Shown here: in pieces, positions 13,192 through 21,542 of the stretch
Position numbering within the stretch: the stretch's first letter is position 1
Layout: each line of letters begins with the position of its first letter
Notes under the pieces: model-generated
Seen by the model: the letters and a program-made list of their open reading frames with translations, nothing else
Databases searched by the model: none
What the model was told of the DNA's origin: nothing
NCBI RefSeq assembly: GCF_900316895.1
Contig: NZ_ONER01000042.1
Span: 1 to 22,289 of the forward strand
DNA from: an uncultured Methanobrevibacter sp.
GTDB lineage: Archaea; Methanobacteriota; Methanobacteria; Methanobacteriales; Methanobacteriaceae
DNA: 22,289 nucleotides
Direction of reading: 5' to 3'
Made by a program: the position numbers and the translations under genes

Positions 13192-13905
13192 TTAAACCCT
13201 AATGAAAATATTATTAGCCATTTCTGAGGAAATGTTTAACTCTTTATCATCAATTATAACGGAATAATTATCTGTCAATGTGTTTTCCATGAACTCATAT
13301 TTCAGATGCTGACCTACCTTAATGCCTTCATCAGTAATTTCATCCAAAAGTTCAGCATTTCCGCGAATGAATGAAATTGTTCCATCAGCATTGCCAGTTA
13401 ACTCGGAAATTGACAACAAATTAAATTTCCTGTTCATAACTTGGTCGAAGTCTTTTTGAGAGAAGCATTCCTGGCAGCTGCCAAAATCAAAATTGCAAGC
13501 AGGAATCACATTTTCATCAGGGCATAAATCCGGATGATGCAACATTGTACATATTGCCCTTTCGGCCTCATCTGATAATGTATGTTCCATTTCACAGGCT
13601 TGATCGTGAATATTTTCTTCTTTGACTTTCAATATGTCCAGTAAGAATTTTTCCAAAATCCTGTGTTTTCTAGTGATCTTTTGAGCTATTTTCATTCCTT
13701 CATCAGTCAGTGTAGCTCCTTTGTATGGAGTGTATGTAATGTAACCGAGATCTTCTAGTTTCTTAAGCATTTGGGTTACACTTCCTGGTGCAATGCCCAG
13801 CTCTTTTGATAATTGTGTTGTGGAAACCTGTTCTCCATTGCTTCCATTACGGTAGAGAACTTCTAAATATTCCTCAATGTTTTCACTTATTTTAGCTTCA
13901 TCCAT
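13192..13905 (-). CDS. DtxR-family metal-dependent transcriptional repressor (iron type)
   Basis: A metal-sensing DNA-binding repressor of 237 residues with three parts: winged HTH (about 1-65, with STTQLSKELGIAPGSVTQMLKKLEDLGYI as recognition region), a dimerisation/metal domain (66-140) and a C-terminal FeoA/SH3-like domain (about 160-237). The metal ligands line up with diphtheria DtxR: H81, E85 and H100 for the ancillary site, C104, E107 and H108 for the primary site. A Cys at the first primary-site position is the iron-type (DtxR/IdeR) choice rather than the manganese-type Glu of MntR. An extra Cys cluster (C128, C137, C144, C147) sits between the domains. It is probably autoregulated, because a matching operator lies directly upstream of its TATA box. 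The ATG follows AGGTGACTTTTC. Confidence 0.92.
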   Translation of the reverse strand: MDEAKISENIEEYLEVLYRNGSNGEQVSTTQLSKELGIAPGSVTQMLKKLEDLGYITYTPYKGATLTDEGMKIAQKITRKHRILEKFLLDILKVKEENIHDQACEMEHTLSDEAERAICTMLHHPDLCPDENVIPACNFDFGSCQECFSQKDFDQVMNRKFNLLSISELTGNADGTISFIRGNAELLDEITDEGIKVGQHLKYEFMENTLTDNYSVIIDDKELNISSEMANNIFIRV

Positions 13906-13942
13906 GAAAAGTCACCTACATTTATTACTATATAAGTAACAG

Positions 13943-13968
13943 TATAAAAAAGTTTTGGTAAACCTAAA
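13943..13968 (-). promoter_or_regulatory. dtxR promoter: TATA box with DtxR-like operator
   Basis: The operator TTTTGGTAAACCTAAA (13953-13968) differs by one base from the perfect palindrome at 204-219. The TATA box TTTTTATA (minus, 13943-13950) is two bases further downstream, and the ATG about 40 bases beyond that. The operator covers the position where TFB would bind, so a repressor here should block transcription. The likely repressor is the product of the adjacent gene. Confidence 0.65.
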
Positions 13969-13984
13969 TAAGAAATGAAAATTT

Positions 13985-14032
13985 TATAAAAAAAATAAAG
14001 ATTATTAAAAAAAATAAAAAGAAAAAAAATAA
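13985..14032 (-). terminator. T-rich terminator after the adhesin gene
   Basis: The minus strand immediately after the stop codon of the large secreted-protein gene is a series of long T-runs (TTTTTTTT interrupted by single C or A). This matches archaeal oligo-T termination. No stable hairpin is seen. Confidence 0.55.
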
Positions 14033-17000
14033 TTAGAATGGTAAACTAGCATATCTACTGTGTAAAGTAAATGATTTAGTATTCCAATTATTTATTACTC
14101 CAAATGAGTTTCTGGAACTGGTAGGATCCACACAAGTCCAGACACCGTCAACCAATACCTGAACCCATACGTGACCATAAGTGCTTCCACTACTTGTGAA
14201 ATAACAGGTTCCATGAACATATCTCGCAGCAATACCTGCTGTCCTGTACATAGCAACCAACAAGTGAGATTGATCTACACAGTTTCCGGTCTTATAAGAC
14301 AATGTGTTTACAGCACCATATCTGGTATCGGAATAGAAACTGTATGAAATTTTATCCCTTACATAATTAAATATTGCCACTGCCTTATCCTTAGTGGTTG
14401 TTAAACCACTTATTAATGAATTAACAGTGCTTTTGATTGCGGAATTAGTAATTGGACAGTTGGTTGTAGCCTTTAAATATGCACTTACATCTGATAATGT
14501 ATTTTTCTCATTCAGACCTGAACCGGTGATTGAAACTGTACTTGTACCTGTGCTTGTACTGGTACTGGTGGTTCCATAGACAACCATTGAGTAATTCGGC
14601 AACTGATTGTTATTACCATAAAATGTCAATATACGTGAAAATGTATCAACAACTTCATAGTATATAATGTCTCCCAGTGCAGATGAAGAATAATTCGGAG
14701 CCTGATTATTCTTGATGATATAATTGGCCAAGTTTTTGGCTACCACCAAATAATCCGCCTTATACAATTCCTCGTTAAGAGTGTCACCAAAAGGAGATTC
14801 AGGATCTGCAATGCCTCTAATGATAGCAATATCATTATTATTAGAATTACCAAGTTGGTAAATTGCCTGTGACATCAGATATAAGAATTCCGGAGTGGTG
14901 AAAGTCTGTCCTCCAGCACTGACACTGCTTGGTACCTTCTTATTGGTTTCATAATATGATTTCACAGTACTTGCACCAGCAATAATATCCTTAATGGATA
15001 TTGTACCTACTGAAGAAGTAGCAGTGGTTGTTGTTGCTGTTGAAGTAGCTGTTGCAGTTGTTGTAGCAGCAGCTGATGCAGTATTTATAACAGGTCCGGA
15101 AGAAGCTAAATATCCTGTCAATGATTTGAAATTGACAAAATTAGTAACTCCCCATCTGAATATGATTACACCAGCAGCGCCACCGTTAATTGCTGATTGT
15201 GAATCAGTTTTGATTGCAGAAGGAGACAATTTAGCAGTATTCTCATCAGAAACATAACCCTGCAAACCGCTCCATATCTTTGCACCTTTGGAATTATCCA
15301 CAAACCACTTTGTAGTGGATTTAATCCATGCAGTTTCAGAGTTATAATTGCCCCTGTAAACCATAGGGATAACTACATCCATATATTGAGAGATTGTAGC
15401 CATATCCTGACCATAATAATACTTATTATCAGTTGTTTCAGGCATTACTGCACAGGACAGGATTAGATTTGGATTTACACTACGTACTGCCTGAGTGATT
15501 TGTTTTACAAAACTGTTAATTGCTGCAGTACCTCCTGAAGTCGCATGTGCATTACCAGGATATCTCAGATAATCAATATGGACACCTGCAACACCTTTGA
15601 GATTTGCATATTTCTTGGCTTCAGCTATTTTCTGATTGAAGAATGCCTGATTTGGAGAACCGTTTTTAACCGGATTAATCCAATCACCATCATAAAATGC
15701 CTGCATCCAGATATGAACCCTAATTCCTAGTTTATTTGCACTGGCAATCCAAGATTCCACAGCACTCTGACCATGAGCAGTTAAAGCATAGAAATTCAGG
15801 AACAAATCACTAGTTCCCTGAGAGGCCAATGTGTTTAAATTGACACTTTTCATGTCAGACCCGAAAACCCAGTATCCATATCCATTTGAAGACACGTCCC
15901 TTTTGGCAACTTCAATTTTTGAGGATCCTGATGACGGAGCATTATCGTTATCCCCACTTGCATCATAATTAAATGAAACAGTGTAATTTCCAGGACTTAA
16001 ACTGACGGTAAATGTTGCATAACCGCTTGAAGATGTTGTAGCAGTATAAGTTTTTGAATTTACAGTCAATTTAACAGTTTTACTTGCCAATGCCTGATTG
16101 TTTGAATTTTTCAATAAAACTTTAAAGGAATTTGAACCCTGATAGAAAGAAGTTCCGCTTTTCCATGTCATGGTAGTAGGAGTTCTTTCCTTAACAGTTA
16201 TTGCTTTGGAAACTGTTTTTGAGTATACTTTAGATTCGGCATTATTCTTGTATGTTATAGTGTATTTCCCAATAGCCAATTTAATAGGCAAAGAAACAAT
16301 TCCCTGACTATTTGTGGTTTTAGTGTATGATTTACCGTCCACTGTAAGAGTGACAGTTCTTTTTGCTAAAGGAACTTTGCCCGCAGTTAAAGCAACTTTA
16401 AATGGAGTGTTTGCCCCATAACCAAAAGTGGTTGTACTTTTTACTGTGAAAGTAGGATTTTTAGTGGTTATGACAAATAGCTTGTTGCTTGCGCCGGATT
16501 TTTTATAAAAGTTATTTCCTGCAAAGCTGTATTTGACAGTGTAGGCTCCTGCATTTAAAGATGGCAATTTAAGTGTTGCAAAACCTTTAGCATTTGTTTG
16601 TCTATTGTATGTTTTTCCATTTACTTTGAATTTGATGATCTTTCCTTTTCCAGGAGCATATCCAAAAGCGTTAAGAAGCTTGACTTTTATTCTTTTGGTA
16701 TCCTTCTTAAGGAAAGTATACATGTTTGTAGTTAATGAAGTTTTTACAGTTTTAACAACTTTAACCTTATTTGTTTTGGTTAACCCATCAGTATTATAAG
16801 AAATTATCTTATAGGTACCTTTCTTAAGGGTTTTTAAGGATAAAGTAGCTACACCTTTACTGTTTGTTTTTACCTTGTATGTTTTTCCATTAATCTTAAA
16901 CTTGATGGTTTTTTTAGCCAACACTTTTCCATTACTTTTATAGAATTTTGCAGTGAATTTCTTACCGTCTGTATAGACCTTGGAAATATCATTTGCAGTA

Positions 17001-17638
17001 ATGGTGGATAATATTTTAAAATTTCTGGTTAGGCTATAACCTGTTGCAGGATTAACCGCAACAACTTTGTAAGTTCCAGGTTTAAGATTTATCGCTAAAG
17101 AAACCACCCCATTCGCATTTGTTTTAACAGTGTGTAAAACACCATTTACAGTAATCTGAACATTGGTATCTGCTAATGGATTACCATAGGCATCTAAGAA
17201 TGTTGCGCTATATTGAGTGCTTCCCTTATAATATTTAGTAATGTCTTTTGCAGTGATTGTCTTAGATACATCTATTGTTGAAGAAACGTTGCTTCCGTTT
17301 ACTACATCTGATGTAGAATCGTCAGCAACCCCGCCCTCACCGCTTGAAAGGTCATTACTGGTTGAGTTAGTTGATAAAATATTTGAATCATCAGATTCTA
17401 AAACTTCTTCACTTGATAGAGAAACTTTAGATGGATCATTATCAACATTTGAATCACTTGATACAGAAATTTCTGATGAATCAGCAGTATTCTCCAGTGG
17501 GACTGATGCATCTGATGTGTCATCTACTAAGTTAATAGCATGTGAATCTGTAACATTAACTTCACTTGCTGAAATGGCACCAACTGTAAAAGCAGCAGTG
17601 ATCAATATCAACAAAGCGAGCAATATTTTTTTGTTCAA
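14033..17638 (-). CDS. Secreted multidomain adhesin-like protein: Ig-like repeats, GH-like TIM barrel, pseudomurein-binding repeats, transglutaminase-like domain
   Basis: A 1201-residue exported protein. A signal peptide covers residues 1-24 (likely cut after AISA). A Ser/Thr/Asp-rich acidic region covers 25-125. About five Ig-like beta repeats of 85-95 residues follow (126-580), each with a NGKTY...TNxxGxATL...GxY pattern. Residues 584-845 look like a GHL10/DUF187-type TIM barrel: VHIDYLRYP with D689, VMPET with E734, MDVVIPMVYRG with D754, and AAGVIIFRWG. Two candidate pseudomurein-binding repeats (about 880-945 and 955-1020) sit between Thr/Ala/Ser linkers. The C-terminal domain (1045-1201) is transglutaminase-like, with the triad C1120 (TGNCVDQS), H1156 (YGHVWV) and D1171 (VDPTS), as in pseudomurein endoisopeptidases. 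It probably binds and cuts or remodels pseudomurein. The start is TTG with GGAGGT eight bases upstream. Confidence 0.85.
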   Translation of the reverse strand: MNKKILLALLILITAAFTVGAISASEVNVTDSHAINLVDDTSDASVPLENTADSSEISVSSDSNVDNDPSKVSLSSEEVLESDDSNILSTNSTSNDLSSGEGGVADDSTSDVVNGSNVSSTIDVSKTITAKDITKYYKGSTQYSATFLDAYGNPLADTNVQITVNGVLHTVKTNANGVVSLAINLKPGTYKVVAVNPATGYSLTRNFKILSTITANDISKVYTDGKKFTAKFYKSNGKVLAKKTIKFKINGKTYKVKTNSKGVATLSLKTLKKGTYKIISYNTDGLTKTNKVKVVKTVKTSLTTNMYTFLKKDTKRIKVKLLNAFGYAPGKGKIIKFKVNGKTYNRQTNAKGFATLKLPSLNAGAYTVKYSFAGNNFYKKSGASNKLFVITTKNPTFTVKSTTTFGYGANTPFKVALTAGKVPLAKRTVTLTVDGKSYTKTTNSQGIVSLPIKLAIGKYTITYKNNAESKVYSKTVSKAITVKERTPTTMTWKSGTSFYQGSNSFKVLLKNSNNQALASKTVKLTVNSKTYTATTSSSGYATFTVSLSPGNYTVSFNYDASGDNDNAPSSGSSKIEVAKRDVSSNGYGYWVFGSDMKSVNLNTLASQGTSDLFLNFYALTAHGQSAVESWIASANKLGIRVHIWMQAFYDGDWINPVKNGSPNQAFFNQKIAEAKKYANLKGVAGVHIDYLRYPGNAHATSGGTAAINSFVKQITQAVRSVNPNLILSCAVMPETTDNKYYYGQDMATISQYMDVVIPMVYRGNYNSETAWIKSTTKWFVDNSKGAKIWSGLQGYVSDENTAKLSPSAIKTDSQSAINGGAAGVIIFRWGVTNFVNFKSLTGYLASSGPVINTASAAATTTATATSTATTTTATSSVGTISIKDIIAGASTVKSYYETNKKVPSSVSAGGQTFTTPEFLYLMSQAIYQLGNSNNNDIAIIRGIADPESPFGDTLNEELYKADYLVVAKNLANYIIKNNQAPNYSSSALGDIIYYEVVDTFSRILTFYGNNNQLPNYSMVVYGTTSTSTSTGTSTVSITGSGLNEKNTLSDVSAYLKATTNCPITNSAIKSTVNSLISGLTTTKDKAVAIFNYVRDKISYSFYSDTRYGAVNTLSYKTGNCVDQSHLLVAMYRTAGIAARYVHGTCYFTSSGSTYGHVWVQVLVDGVWTCVDPTSSRNSFGVINNWNTKSFTLHSRYASLPF

Positions 17639-17673
17639 ATTAATTTACCTCCATAACAAAATTTTTAAACATA

Positions 17674-17689
17674 GTGAGAAATATCTCAC
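17674..17689. repeat. Inverted repeat at the start of the adhesin transcript
   Basis: GTGAGA-AATA-TCTCAC is a perfect 6-bp inverted repeat with a 4-base centre. It lies about 27 bases downstream of the TATA box at 17716-17723 (minus), so it would overlap or directly follow the transcription start and precede the ribosome binding site at 17647-17652. It could be an operator or a 5' mRNA hairpin. Confidence 0.4.
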
Positions 17690-17715
17690 GTAACATATAT
17701 TTATTTTAAATATCT

Positions 17716-17723
17716 TATATAAA
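17716..17723 (-). promoter_or_regulatory. TATA box of the adhesin gene
   Basis: TTTATATA on the minus strand within GGTTTATATAAG, predicting a start near 17690 and a leader of about 50 bases with GGAGGT before the TTG start codon. Confidence 0.6.
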
Positions 17724-18053
17724 CCTTTTTATTTACTAAATCGTATTAAATGAGTTTAATTTTAAAAAATAAAGTTAAAACTTTATGAAAATTGACTGTA
17801 AAGTAAAAATATTATTGGATTTGATTATAAAAGGATTAAATGAAATGAAACAAATTTTAAAGTTACATGACTTTACTAAACTAGAAGCCATTATTCTAAT
17901 AACTATAATATAAAATGGGGCATGTTTAAAAGTTATTTAATTTAATATCATTGAATAAATTAAAATTAGAATAAAAAACAATGCATTTAATGAAGTATTT
18001 TAAAAAATAAGCATAAATAATAAAAAAAGAAAAAAATGTAAAATTTTTAAATT
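17724..18053. other. Gene-poor AT-rich spacer between the adhesin promoter and the thermosome gene
   Basis: No supported gene. The minus-strand side next to the thermosome stop holds T-runs (about 18018-18036) and an AT-rich inverted repeat GTAAAATTT/AAATTTTAC (18038-18057) that overlaps the stop codon and probably ends the chaperonin transcript. A 42-codon plus-strand frame at 17785-17913 has no ribosome binding site and was not accepted. Confidence 0.5.
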
Positions 18054-19709
18054 TTACATCATTGGAGGCATACCGCCCATACCACCCATACCTGCACCAG
18101 GCATTGGAGGCATACCGCTGTCATCATTTCCGGTCTCATCAGGTCCGGTGGAATTGAGGGCATTTCTTGCTGCAATCATATCATCAATACGCAAGATCAT
18201 TTCTGCAGCTTCACCAGCTGATTGAAGAGCTTGGATTTTAACCCTTAAAGGTTCAATTACACCAGCATCCTTCATGTCAACCACTTTGCCTTCAAATACA
18301 TTGATTCCAATGAATGGGTTGTCTTCGTGAGCAGCCTTTAAATCAGCGATTAAGTTAATGGTGTCCAGACCTGCATTTTCAATCAAGGTTCTTGGAATAA
18401 CTTCTAAAGCTTCAGCATATTTTAAAATAGCCAATTGTTCTCTTCCGCTTACTGATTCACCATATTCTCTTAACTGTTTTACCAAATCGATTTCACAAGC
18501 TCCTCCACCAATGAGAACTTTACCTTCTTCAATGGTTGCTCCAACTACTCCTAAAGCATCGTCAATAGCTCTTGCGATTTGTTCGGTAACATAACGGGTA
18601 CTGCCTCTTAAGACAATTGAGGAAGCTTTTGGATTTTCACATTCTTCGATTAAGGTCAATTCGTGGTCAAATATTTTATCAAGATATACATGACCTGCAT
18701 AACCTAATTTATCTTCAGATAAATCGTCAATATCTGTAACGAGTTTAGCACCGGTAGCCTTTTCAATTCTTTCCATATCAGATTTTTTAACACGTTTGAA
18801 AGCCATGATTCCTGCCTTTTTAAGGTAGTGTTCTGCCATGTCGTCAATACCTTTTTGACAGAATAGTACGTTTACTCCAGAGTCGATGACTTTGTCGACT
18901 AACTCTTTAATCATGTCTTCTTCCTGTTTAATGAATGCTTCGAATTGGTCAGGACTGGTTATATCAATTTTAGTATCAGTATTAACATCTTTTAATTCAA
19001 TAGGATATTTCATGATGGCAATTTTTGCATCTTTAACATCTTTAGGCATATTTTTGGATACTGGAGCTTTATCGATGATGATACCTTCAGCTAAAAAGGA
19101 GTCCTCTACGGAATCTCCGGAAACCCTTTGAATGTTAATGTTGTCAATGTCGGATTTTCCATCTTCCTTGATTCTTAATGCAGCTTCCACTACTAAATCT
19201 GCCAAGTGTTCTTTTGCATAGTCTGAACCTTTACCGCTCATTGCAGTAACAGCCACTTTTTTAAGAGTATCTTCATCATCTGCATCAATTGCGATTTCTT
19301 TTAATAATTCAACTGCTTTTTTAGTTGCATTTCTGTATCCTTTAACAACAACGGATGTTGCAATTCCATCTTCCAACAATTCTTCAGCTTTGGATAATAA
19401 TTCACCAGCAACAACGACAACAGAAGTGGTTCCATCTCCGACGATTTCTTCTTGTTTTTTTGCTGTTTCTACAAGCATTCTAGCTGCAGGCTGGTTGATT
19501 TCCATTTCTCTCATGATGGTTGCACCATCGTTGGTGACAGTTACATCACCTAATGAACTAGTTAACATTTTGTCCATTCCTTTAGGACCAAGAGTAGTTC
19601 TTACAATTCCTGCCAATACTTTAGCAGCTGTGATATTCATTCTTAAAGCATCTCTTTTTGAATATCTTTCGGTTCCTTCAGGAAGGATAAATATTGGTTG
19701 ATTTGCCAT
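18054..19709 (-). CDS. Thermosome subunit (group II chaperonin)
   Basis: Forms double-ring ATP-driven folding chambers in the cytoplasm and needs no GroES-type lid protein. The 551 residues have normal length. The markers are RTTLGPKGMDKML (37-49), TNDGATIM (59-66), the ATP-site loop VGDGTTSVVVVAGELL (90-105), AMSGKGSD near 156-163, LIGGGACEIDL near 397-407, and a Gly/Met-rich C-terminal tail (PGAGMGGMGGMPPMM) that points into the chamber. The ATG is preceded by AAGGTGAT. The upstream TATA-like box (19742-19749) is shared in space with a divergent promoter for the TPR-like gene. Confidence 0.97.
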   Translation of the reverse strand: MANQPIFILPEGTERYSKRDALRMNITAAKVLAGIVRTTLGPKGMDKMLTSSLGDVTVTNDGATIMREMEINQPAARMLVETAKKQEEIVGDGTTSVVVVAGELLSKAEELLEDGIATSVVVKGYRNATKKAVELLKEIAIDADDEDTLKKVAVTAMSGKGSDYAKEHLADLVVEAALRIKEDGKSDIDNINIQRVSGDSVEDSFLAEGIIIDKAPVSKNMPKDVKDAKIAIMKYPIELKDVNTDTKIDITSPDQFEAFIKQEEDMIKELVDKVIDSGVNVLFCQKGIDDMAEHYLKKAGIMAFKRVKKSDMERIEKATGAKLVTDIDDLSEDKLGYAGHVYLDKIFDHELTLIEECENPKASSIVLRGSTRYVTEQIARAIDDALGVVGATIEEGKVLIGGGACEIDLVKQLREYGESVSGREQLAILKYAEALEVIPRTLIENAGLDTINLIADLKAAHEDNPFIGINVFEGKVVDMKDAGVIEPLRVKIQALQSAGEAAEMILRIDDMIAARNALNSTGPDETGNDDSGMPPMPGAGMGGMGGMPPMM

Positions 19710-19741
19710 TTAATAATCACCTTAAAATTTTTTTAAATAAA

Positions 19742-19763
19742 ATATAAAACTAAGTTTTTATAC
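19742..19763. promoter_or_regulatory. Divergent promoter region: thermosome (minus) and TPR-like gene (plus)
   Basis: TTTTATAT on the minus strand (19742-19749) fits a TATA box for the thermosome gene, and TTTTTATAC on the plus strand (19755-19763) fits one for the TPR-like gene. Their closeness means factors binding here could affect both genes. The match quality is moderate. Confidence 0.4.
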
Positions 19764-19826
19764 ATTAATAAATAGGTAAGAGGTAATATAAAAACATTGC
19801 CCATTAAAGTAACTTCAGGTGTGTTA

Positions 19827-20843
19827 ATGTACGAGAAAATAATAAAAGAAATAAAATCTAACTTAGGTGAAAACAAGGATTTGAACAGACAATACTTATC
19901 CAGCCAGATAGAAGTCTATAAGGATCATCCATACAACAAGGAAATAATCAAGGAAATCTCCCGCATGATGTGGGATTGCCTAAGCGATGACGAAAAGCAG
20001 GAGTTCATAGAACTGTCCGAAAAGGAAAATCCGATACTTGACATTCTCAACGACATATATTTTGACATTGAAAACGGAAATTATGAAACACCTCTAAAAG
20101 AGCTTGATGAGTTCATGCAAACATTTCCCGAAATGTTTGAAGACGATAACGTAAGCGAATACCATTACTTTACAAATCCGCTGGAAGAGCTGATTTTTAG
20201 AAAATATATCGGATTGAAAAAGGAACTTAGGTATATTCCGGACAACCAGCCGTTGCTTGATTTGTATTATGTTTATGGATTTCTGCTTCTTGAAGACAAA
20301 CAATACGAAAAGGCGGAAGAATACCTCAAAAAAGCCATTAAGATCAATCCGGTCTCATCAAGAATCATACTGGAATTGACTGAAATATATAAGATGCACA
20401 CCTACACATTCAATGAATATGTCCTTCGCACATCAGATGCACTGAAATACGCATATTACCCTCAAGACATTGCAAGATGCTACAGAAACCTGGGATATTA
20501 TTATGTGGAAGAAAATGACATGAAAACAGCCCTTGCACTATACATCTTCAGCATGGAGTTTGAGGCAAGTCCCCTTGCATATGCCGAAATCAAATTCATT
20601 CAATCAAAAAACGACAACATCGAATTGTCCCTGAAAGAATGCATTGACATTATTGCAGGCAAAAACATTCAATTGGGAGTAAATCCATTCATTTCAGATG
20701 CTTTAAATGAGTTGATTGAAGAATATGATAAAAACAAGCTATATAATCAATTGTTATATTTTCTAGAATTGAAATTTGATTTGGACAATGACAGTCAAAC
20801 ACTTGAAAGAATTAATGAAACCAGAAAGAAACTGGAAAACTAA
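19827..20843 (+). CDS. TPR-like repeat protein of unknown function
   Basis: A 338-residue soluble protein, mostly helical, with no signal peptide. The clearest repeat is at about residues 144-177 (LYYVYGFLLLEDKQYEKAEEYLKKAIKINP), a good TPR match with the A-x-x-Y-x-x-A-I-x-x-x-P pattern. A degenerate one lies near 218-250 (CYRNLGYYYVEENDMKTALALYIFSME). The N-terminal third is acidic and charged. I chose the ATG at 19827 because AGGTG lies five bases before it. A TTG ten codons upstream would extend the frame, but it has no ribosome binding site. TPRs bind proteins, and its divergent placement from the thermosome allows, but does not show, a chaperone link. It is probably the first gene of a plus-strand group running to 22202. 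Confidence 0.8.
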   Translation: MYEKIIKEIKSNLGENKDLNRQYLSSQIEVYKDHPYNKEIIKEISRMMWDCLSDDEKQEFIELSEKENPILDILNDIYFDIENGNYETPLKELDEFMQTFPEMFEDDNVSEYHYFTNPLEELIFRKYIGLKKELRYIPDNQPLLDLYYVYGFLLLEDKQYEKAEEYLKKAIKINPVSSRIILELTEIYKMHTYTFNEYVLRTSDALKYAYYPQDIARCYRNLGYYYVEENDMKTALALYIFSMEFEASPLAYAEIKFIQSKNDNIELSLKECIDIIAGKNIQLGVNPFISDALNELIEEYDKNKLYNQLLYFLELKFDLDNDSQTLERINETRKKLEN

Positions 20844-20889
20844 ACTTATTAATAATATATAATATATATTATATAACAGGTGATTTATA

Positions 20890-21045
20890 ATGTGTTCAAG
20901 TGGAGGGCCAATGGCCGATATTGATTTGAAAAAATTGAAAACCAAAAAATACCATTGTAAAGACTGTGGAAATTCCTTTAAGGGACTTGGAAAAAAAGTA
21001 GTTTGTCCGTCCTGTCAAAGTGACAATGTAGAACTTGCAGAGTAA
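20890..21045 (+). CDS. Small zinc-ribbon protein
   Basis: A 51-residue protein with CKDCG (Cys 23 and 26) and CPSCQ (Cys 39 and 42), a classic zinc-ribbon pair with 12 residues between the knuckles. It is rich in Lys before the ribbon. The ATG at 20890 follows AGGTGAT with a five-base spacer. A second ATG at 20911, also with a G-rich stretch before it, would remove the MCSSGGP head, but the first site is better. Similar short zinc-ribbon proteins are common in methanogens and have no assigned function. It lies 46 bases after the TPR-like gene, across an almost pure AT stretch that could hold a promoter. Confidence 0.75.
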   Translation: MCSSGGPMADIDLKKLKTKKYHCKDCGNSFKGLGKKVVCPSCQSDNVELAE

Positions 21046-21081
21046 ATTTATTTACTCTCCTTTTATTTTTTTAGTGATAAT

Positions 21082-21534
21082 ATGAATATTGATTTTAAAG
21101 ATGATGAAATACTATTTCTCGAAGGGGAAACCGGAATGGTCGGTGTTGTAAAGGTATCTTATGAAAACAAAATGCTTTTCATTGCAACACAGGACAATGA
21201 AGAGATAGTCCAATTTTTAGAATCAGACGACATTATCGCAGTATCAAACTTCAAAAAAGATAAAAGGGCCATTCGTTCACAGGCATATCTCAGCCGTGAA
21301 GAATCCTCACCACTAGTAATCCTAAACAAGGACCATCCATCAACAAAACGTTTAGAAACAGTAATATCAATAGGAGACGGAGTAAACCTGAACTGCAACA
21401 TCACACCTGGAACACATCCCGAACAGAACGTCCTATGTTCCTGTGACAGTCTGTCCGGACTTGAGATAATAAAGACACCCACCGGCGTGAAATTAAACAA
21501 AGACTTTGAGAATTATACTATTGAAAAATTTTAG
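21082..21534 (+). CDS. Conserved-looking hypothetical protein, 150 aa
   Basis: I do not recognise this family. The protein is soluble, without signal peptide or membrane segment, and predicted to be mainly beta strands with many hydrophobic-polar alternations (ILFLEGETGMVGVVKVSY; KMLFIATQD). A short Cys group occurs near the C-terminal third (C105, C119, C121 in NCN and CSCDS), perhaps metal binding. The start ATG follows AGTGAT. It sits 36 bases after the zinc-ribbon gene and only 8 bases before the DUF116 gene, so the three are likely co-transcribed. Confidence 0.75.
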   Translation: MNIDFKDDEILFLEGETGMVGVVKVSYENKMLFIATQDNEEIVQFLESDDIIAVSNFKKDKRAIRSQAYLSREESSPLVILNKDHPSTKRLETVISIGDGVNLNCNITPGTHPEQNVLCSCDSLSGLEIIKTPTGVKLNKDFENYTIEKF

Positions 21535-21542
21535 GTTGAAAT

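Noticed and set aside
14990..15070. Possible tandem DNA repeat or CRISPR-like array in the Thr/Ala-rich stretch
   Set aside because: The repetitive look comes from degenerate codons for a Thr/Ala/Ser linker. There are no equal-length repeats with unique spacers.
14994..15257. Plus-strand frame rich in Val/Ala opposite the adhesin linker
   Set aside because: It is the complement of the Thr/Ala/Ser linker repeats. It has no ribosome binding site, and the minus-strand protein clearly explains the sequence.
17785..17913. A 42-codon plus-strand frame (starts MKIDCKVKILLDLI) in the spacer between the adhesin and thermosome genes
   Set aside because: It has no ribosome binding site or clear promoter, AT-driven composition (Ile/Leu/Lys) and no recognisable family. 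A frame of this length is expected by chance in such AT-rich DNA.
19797..19826. TTG start ten codons upstream of the TPR-like gene
   Set aside because: No ribosome binding site precedes it, while the ATG at 19827 has AGGTG at the right spacing.
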